Shown here piece by piece: positions 42,732 through 64,000 of a stretch of 64,000 nucleotides of DNA. How positions within the stretch are numbered: position 1 is the first letter of the stretch; each line of letters begins with the position of its first letter. The notes under the pieces are model-generated. The model was given only the letters and a program-made list of their open reading frames with translations. It searched no databases and was not told where the DNA came from. Source of the stretch: Amoebidium appalachense (taxonomy: Eukaryota; Ichthyosporea); the NCBI GenBank assembly GCA_963693365.1, contig CAVNZM010000010.1, forward strand, positions 3,720,001 through 3,784,000. Direction: 5' to 3'. The position numbers and the translations under genes are program-made.

Positions 42732-44850
42732 ATGTCCGACTCACGACCCGCCCCACCTCGGGCGAGGCCCCAGGGCGTTTATAGACCCCCCAGGGCAGCT
42801 GCCACCTCATCCCCTCAGCCACCGAACGTGGCTAAAGCCCCCACACCCAACATTCCTATAACGCAGACACAGGAGCGAGCATTGCCCAAGAGCAGACAGG
42901 AGGGCGACGCGGGGAGAGTGAACGAGAGTGGAAGACCCGCCACGGAAGGCACTTTGCCGAACGCGAGGGCAGGAGGGGTGGGAAGGTCAAGGCAACAAAA
43001 GAGGGAGGGCAACACGGATACAAGCAGAGCAAACACGACGAATTCGGGGCCCCCTCGCCCGCACATCCGTGGGGAAACGACTCATGGAAACGGGGGAGAT
43101 CAGCAAAGAGTCCCAGGCGGTAAAATTTCTGCGAGCCCGGTGCTCCCGGTTGACCAGCGGGCGAAAGCTTCGGTGCAACAGGACAGGTCCAGAAATGAAA
43201 ATCAACAACGGCAGCAGACGGCAAAACCGCAAGCGCAGTCACAGGAGCAAAATGGTGGGTTCCGGGGCGAAAAGCGGCAGAGAGCTGTGGGAGGCTCTAA
43301 CACCAGCAGACAGCCCGCCCATCCGCAGGCGAACACAAAACAGCCAGGATTAGCCACACCTCAGTCAACCGAGAATTTGAAGACTTCAACGGCCAAATTT
43401 TCCAGTTTCCCGCTAGCGCCTGAAACGGCTCGAGCACTGGCGGAAGGATTCAAGTACGATTACATGACCACTGTCCAGGAGGCTGCTTTGCCTCACGTCT
43501 TGGCCGGGAAGGATGTGTTGGCCAAAGCGAAAACGGGAACGGGGAAGACCCTCGCTTTTCTTATCCCGGCCATAGAACGTGTGAAGGAGGAACGGGCAAA
43601 GGCACCGAGCGCCAAACCGCAGCGAAACCCAGCCCATATCTCCGTGTTGGTCCTGTCGCCTACGCGCGAATTGGCGGCGCAAATAGCGGCGGAGGGGAAG
43701 AGATTGCTTGAATTCCATGCGGGAATGTCGGTGGGGTGTGTGGTTGGGGGCACGAACATTGAGACGGATAAACGGCTCCTGCTGCAACGCACACCTGACA
43801 TCCTCGTAGCTACCCCTGGGCGTCTGAACGACCACTTGGAAAACACAAAGGGATGCGCAGCCCTGTTTTCCAGGCTCTCCATTCTCGTTCTCGACGAAGC
43901 GGATCGCATGTTGGATATGGGGTTCCGTCCCGACATCGAACGTATCCTCAAGCATCTGCCACGCACGGCAACACGCCAAACATTGCTGTTCTCAGCTACC
44001 GTCCCCAGTGGGCTTCAATCGGTTCTGGCGCTCGCGTTCGGAGACAACAAGTACGAATTCGTCAACACGGTGCCACCGGAAGATGAAGACACGCATTTGC
44101 ATGTCAAGCAGGAGTGGATGTCCGGTGCAACGTTCCAGGATCAGCTCGCCCTTTTGCTCGCGGAGATACAGAGCGAGGCGGCAGCTGCAGGGCCTGAGGG
44201 GTACAAGATCATTGTTTTCTTTACCACGGCGAGGGTCACCCAACTCGCGTCAGAGATTTTTCTGCGCATTGGGCATGCCGGTTCTGGAAATGCACTCGCG
44301 CAAATCGCAGGGACACAGGCAGCGCGTGGCGGACGAATTTCGAAACGGCACCAACAAGATCATCTTTTCATCGGACGTGCTGGCCCGCGGCATGGATTTC
44401 CCGAACGTGAATTTGGTGATTCAGGTTGGCTTGACAGAGAGGGAGCAGTACATTCATCGCGTCGGCCGGACTGGGCGGGCAGGGAAGGGCGGTAGGGGGG
44501 TGCTCATTCTCGCGCCATTCGAAACAAGGTCGTGCCTAGCGGAGCTTTCAGATCTTCCCGTCGCCAACAGGCCATCGGTGCCTCCGGATGCGTCTTTGAC
44601 GGTGATTAGGCGGGGGTTTTCGATGGTGGAAGGGAACAAGGATTTGAAACAGACCGCGGAGTCGGCGTATCAGGCTTGGCTGGGATTCTACAACAGCAAC
44701 CTGAGAAAGGTGGGGTGGAGTAAGGAGACGTTGGTGAGGGAGGCGAACACCATTGCGCTTCAAATTGGGTTGAGGGAGCCGCCCACGCTGCAGAAGAAAA
44801 CGGTGGGCAAGATGGGACTGAGGGGTACTCCTGGTTTGAGGGTGGCATAG
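42732..44850 (+). CDS. DEAD-box RNA helicase, Mss116/RH26-like, one frame break
   Basis: Intronless. The first frame opens MSDSRPAPPRARPQGVYRPP with about 215 residues of Pro/Gln/Arg/Asn-rich, probably disordered sequence. The helicase core follows: FSSFPLAPETARALAEGFKY with the Q motif, motif I AKAKTGTGKT (about residue 264), Ia SPTRELAAQ, Ib ATPGRLNDHL, II VLDEADRMLD (about 387), III SAT (about 421), and IV IIVFFTTARVTQL. At about 44271-44274 the frame breaks. Removing one base (the C at 44274) lets EIFLRIG continue as MPVLEMHSRKSQGHRQRV. Then come V SSDVLARGMDFPNVNLVIQV, VI YIHRVGRTGRAGKGG, and a C-terminal extension to TAG at 44848-44850 (about 705 aa). AKTGTGKT with the HSRKSQ segment is characteristic of Mss116/CYT-19 and plant RH25/26-type ATP-dependent RNA chaperones, often organellar. 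The N-terminus is Arg/Ser-rich, but targeting is not demonstrable. The break may be an assembly error or a real lesion. Confidence 0.92.
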
Positions 44851-44931
44851 GGGCAGCGGTGGGTGTGTTTGTGCTATAGGCAGGGCCTTGGGCACACATG
44901 TCTCCGTGGGTGGGAGGGAGGGATTGGAAGG

Positions 44932-44963
<32 letters not shown>

Positions 44964-45856
44964 GCTTTTTTCTGTCCTTGTACGTATTTATATGTTTTTT
45001 GTTTTAGAGTCTTTTTCTTTTTCTTTTTTTAACTAGTTTTCCTCATTTATTTTCTCTTTTCTCTTTCGTTTTCTCGCAGGTAGGTTAGATTGTTGTGCTG
45101 TTTTGTAATTAATTTTCACTCTTTTCTTTTATTTTCTCGTAGGAATGCCGAAATGTTGTGCTATTATAAGCTTTGTGTGATAAACGCAAACATTGGGACT
45201 AAGAACCAGTCGTGGCTTTGATAACGTTTTCTTACTGTGTTTTAGTGTCTGTTTTGCTTGAGCAAGTCTACATCCCATTCTGATAATTTTGGGCATTTTT
45301 CAGTGTCATACTTAGCAGATATATAGGAGGGACCGGTCAAATGTTCTTACGCTTTTAGTAGACTACTTCTTCGAATCCTATCTGAGAATGCGTCAGAATA
45401 TCCTGTACGAAAGCTATATTTATGCACGAATTATGCACGAAGTAGCTGTAAGTTACTGTGTGTATGATGGTTTGTCGTTTTTATATCAAAAATAACAAGT
45501 ACTGTTGTAAAGTTTTCGGATCCAACCGTTTACTGCTGGTCATGTGTTTGCACGTGACACACCTGCATGCGCAGGGTACACTTGGTGATTCCTTCTTAAA
45601 TCCAAGAACACAATCAACATATGATACCTACTTTTTTTCGTTTCTAAAAACCGATTCCACTTAGAATATTGTTAGATTTCCATGGTTTTTTGTGACGGAA
45701 TTTCATTTCCCAAAACGGAATGCAACATAAGAATTGTGTTGCTTGGTGTGATCCTCCCCCCCCCCCCCCCCCCCTCCCCCACCATCACCTTCCCCTTTCT
45801 ACATATTTTTTTCCCTGGTGCTTTTTATTGGGCTGAGGGGAAGGGAAGAAGTGTGT

Positions 45857-45920
<64 letters not shown>

Positions 45921-46250
45921 GCATATGATACGGCAAGATCCGGTGAGTCGCCGATCAGCGGACCAGCTAGTGCACTTCCATATGCATGATCCTTTAGCGA
46001 GAGAGTCCGGTGAAGCCTTCTTTCTATTATGTTATCATTCTTGGTGACAGTGAGTGAACGAGGTTCGCTTTTCGAAGTTTCACTAAGCGGCACAGCAAGT
46101 GTTTTATGTCACAGTAAGCATGTGCAAGAGTTCCACCTAATCGTGATAGCATGCACGCACTGATGCTTTGTGATGTGCAAGGATGCATATGCTCTTGGCA
46201 TTGACCGTGCACATGTGAATGTTGTGTTGGTGGTATAGCAGGGATACGAC
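44851..46250. other. Gene-free stretch downstream of the DEAD-box gene
   Basis: Poly-G at 44935-44964, a T-rich part at 44965-45160 that includes a short direct duplication of TTTTCTCG(C/T)AGG...TTGTGCT about 65 bp apart, poly-C at 45755-45778, and TG/poly-G at 45850-45917. No exon is supported. Confidence 0.6.
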
Positions 46251-46324
46251 CTAAGGCCAGGCAAAGGCCCTAGGGATAGTTGTAAGCCAGAAGCAGAAAA
46301 AGAAGAAGTGGGTTGGTTGGTTAA

Positions 46325-46741
<417 letters not shown>

Positions 46742-46742
<1 letters not shown>

Positions 46743-46961
46743 TATATTGCCAAGGGGCGGGATGGGGGGGTGGGGACTGTCCGATCGAGGGGCCCGGGAA
46801 GCCAAAAGGTGGGACTCAAATAGTCACTCTGAGTGCTGTTGTCTCCCTGCAGCCCTTTCTTCTTCTTCTTCTTTTTTTTTTTTTTTTTTTGTAAGGCAGG
46901 GCCCGGCCACTTACGTAAGCCAGCGGGGCCGCCGCCGACATCGCCTTGGAGACTACTGTCA
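46742..46961 (+). repeat. About 215-bp direct repeat, copy 1
   Basis: Begins AGATATATTGCCAAGG and contains GGGACTGTCCGATCGAGGGG, AAGCCAAAAGGTGGGACTC, CTCCCTGCAGCCCTTTCTTC, poly-T, CACTTACGTAAGCCAGCGG and CTTGGAGACTACTGT. Copy 2 starts at about 47171. Confidence 0.95.
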
Positions 46962-47170
46962 CTGAGGACTGAAAAGGATAACGCAACTCTTACCAAGCGC
47001 GATAGCCCCGGGCCGGCGCCGGCGATGATCCCAGCCAGCGACCAATCAGCGTCAACTCTTTATTTCTGGTTGGGTTGATACCGAGAAACTCTTATCAACT
47101 TAAAACCGTAAGAAAAACCAATCATGTTAACCCAATAGCTTTACATCTGTTTTTTTAATTTATCTGCAGA

Positions 47171-47391
47171 GAGATATATTGCCAAGGTGGGGGATGGGGG
47201 GGGTGGGGACTGTCCGATCGAGGGGCCCGGGAAGCCAAAAGGTGGGACTCAAATAGTCACTCTGAGTGCTGTTGTCTCCCTGCAGCCCTTTCTTCTTCTT
47301 CTTCTTCTTTTTTTTTTTTTTGTAAGGCCGGGCCCGGCCACTTACGTAAGCCAGCGGGGCCGCCGACGACATAGCCTTGGAGACTACTGTA
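47171..47391 (+). repeat. About 215-bp direct repeat, copy 2
   Basis: Differs from 46742-46961 by only a handful of substitutions and by run-length changes in the poly-G, TTC and poly-T segments. The offset is about 430 bp, with unrelated sequence between the copies. Confidence 0.95.
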
Positions 47392-47430
47392 GGACTCGCA
47401 CAAGACACTAATCAGGCTTGTGTTTCACCG

Positions 47431-47900
47431 CAAAATCCGCGCCTTTTTTCAACTTCACGATCTTGTCCCATGTGATGTCTCTGAAGTCCAAACCCTGCGA
47501 CGTTCCCACGTTTGCGAGCGAGTTTGCTCAGTTGAATGTTACATGTTAGCTTCTTTTCCTCATCCCAGAATCTCAACACTCAAGATTTAGGATATCCTAG
47601 GAGAGGACGAGTGGGTGTTGGGTTTTGCTCGCTGCGTTCAAGGGGCCTAGCGCAGTTGACCTATCATACACGGCCGACCTACAACACAGGCAACCCTCCC
47701 AGGTGTGACTTTATCTGGGGTCTCCCATGTCATTCTAAGTGATTCCCTCGCTGTTGGGCGCATTAAAACTGAGGCTGTGAGGGCTGTGGAAAGGTTGTCA
47801 TCTGAGGCTCATGGTTTCTTCAAGAACCGGCTGTTTCAATTGAGCTGGGATGGCGTGAGAAGCACTTTGAGTTCTAGAGGCTCTGTGCAGTCTAGCGTGT
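47431..47900. other. Possible exon-like fragments upstream of KPNB1
   Basis: Two stretches look coding but cannot be built into a gene. On the minus strand about 47525-47430 reads NVGTSQGLDFRDITWDKI, then KLKKGADFAVKHKPD and a stop. On the plus strand about 47711-47895 reads SHVILSDSLAVGRIKTEAVR and ERLSSEAHGFFKNRLFQLSW. Neither has a partner exon I can identify. They may be fragments or chance. Confidence 0.2.
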
Positions 47901-47939
47901 GCTTTTGGGTGTGTGCGTGTTGTCACCACAGGGCAACTG

Positions 47940-48096
47940 CACGCGCGTGCGCGCGCACGCGTGTGGGTGTGTGCGTGCGTGTGGTGTGTGTGTGTGTACA
48001 CGCTCAAATACGTGTACATGTGTGCGCGCACGTGTGTGCGCATGCGTGTGTGTGTGTGTGTGTGTGCCTGTGTGTGTGTGTGTGTGCGTGCGTGTG

Positions 48097-48160
<64 letters not shown>

Positions 48161-48325
48161 TGTGCAAACCCTTATTCGTATGTGTGTATACACACCCGCA
48201 TGTGCCTGTGGAGGTAGGCTTGCGGACAAGTTGAAGGGCGGGTTGGTGGATGGGTGTGTTGACGGATGTGCATGTGTCGATCCGTGGGCGAGTGCACGTA
48301 ACTGTGAATGCACACGCGGACACAC

Positions 48326-48382
<57 letters not shown>

Positions 48383-48415
48383 TGTGTGTCTGTGTGTGTC
48401 TGTGCTTGTGTTTGA
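47940..48415. repeat. TG/CG-rich microsatellites upstream of KPNB1
   Basis: (TGCG)n at about 48096-48162 and (TG)n at 48327-48380 within a longer TG/CG-rich stretch. It ends about 130 bp before the importin start codon. Confidence 0.9.
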
Positions 48416-48550
48416 GGGAGAGGGGAAAGGTGGGGAGGGAGGGAGGTAGGAAGACGGGAACGGGCTGACGTTACAGCCAAATGGGAAGCACGTAGCAGCA
48501 TGTGCTCATGTGTCTTCGGCACAGGGCTGAACAGGGAGTTGGCCGTAAAA

Positions 48551-64000
<15,450 letters not shown>

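Noticed and set aside
48096-48380. TG/TGCG arrays as telomeric or subtelomeric repeats
   Set aside because: No TTAGGG-type or related telomere unit is present, and the arrays are internal to a gene-bearing region.

Overview
This window is nuclear DNA of a eukaryote. Protein-coding genes are split into short exons (34-263 nt in most genes) joined by GT...AG introns, and the introns are filled with extreme simple repeats: poly-C/poly-G, (CA)n/(TG)n, (TGCG)n, (CT)n and poly-C runs that switch to poly-A. Organism identity is not resolved by the sequence. The conserved proteins (importin-beta, SNX3, a spinster-like transporter, a DEAD-box helicase) and the intron density fit a unicellular eukaryote; the animal-like importin-beta makes a holozoan protist one possibility (inference).

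Layout, left to right. A short unrecognised three-exon gene (+, 3.0-6.1 kb) runs into a degenerate satellite (6.1-6.7 kb). SNX3, a retromer-associated PX sorting nexin, lies on the minus strand (8.1-11.8 kb, three exons). A 14-exon major-facilitator transporter lies on the plus strand (13.1-26.6 kb) and shares a 1.3 kb divergent intergenic region with SNX3. A possible small gene begins at 27.0 kb. A single-exon F-box gene (-, 29.6-30.3 kb) sits between two CACGTG-rich arrays. A large unrecognised gene (-, 33.6-38.8 kb, about 896 aa) needs one frame correction. A possible ORF (-, 41.1-41.5 kb) is followed by an intronless DEAD-box helicase of the Mss116/RH26 type (+, 42.7-44.85 kb), which also needs one frame correction. 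Importin-beta (KPNB1) starts at 48.55 kb and fills the rest of the window; 19 exons encoding 709 residues are visible and the gene continues past the right edge. The genes form no operon and share no obvious pathway, although importin-beta, SNX3 and the F-box protein are all trafficking or turnover components.

The main unexplained signal is a dispersed repeat. An element of about 110 bp (here called A), sometimes carrying a 5-prime leader of about 130 bp with a weak tRNA-like box B, ends in poly-C and occurs about 15 times. A related element (B) occurs about seven times. Every copy I could place lies inside a gene or gene model, essentially always in an intron, and points in the sense direction of that gene, whichever strand the gene is on. 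Several introns also have TG/G repeats starting at the 5-prime splice site and CA/C repeats ending at the 3-prime splice site, so the two intron ends are complementary. I found no rRNA, no confident tRNA, no CRISPR array and no complete transposon.
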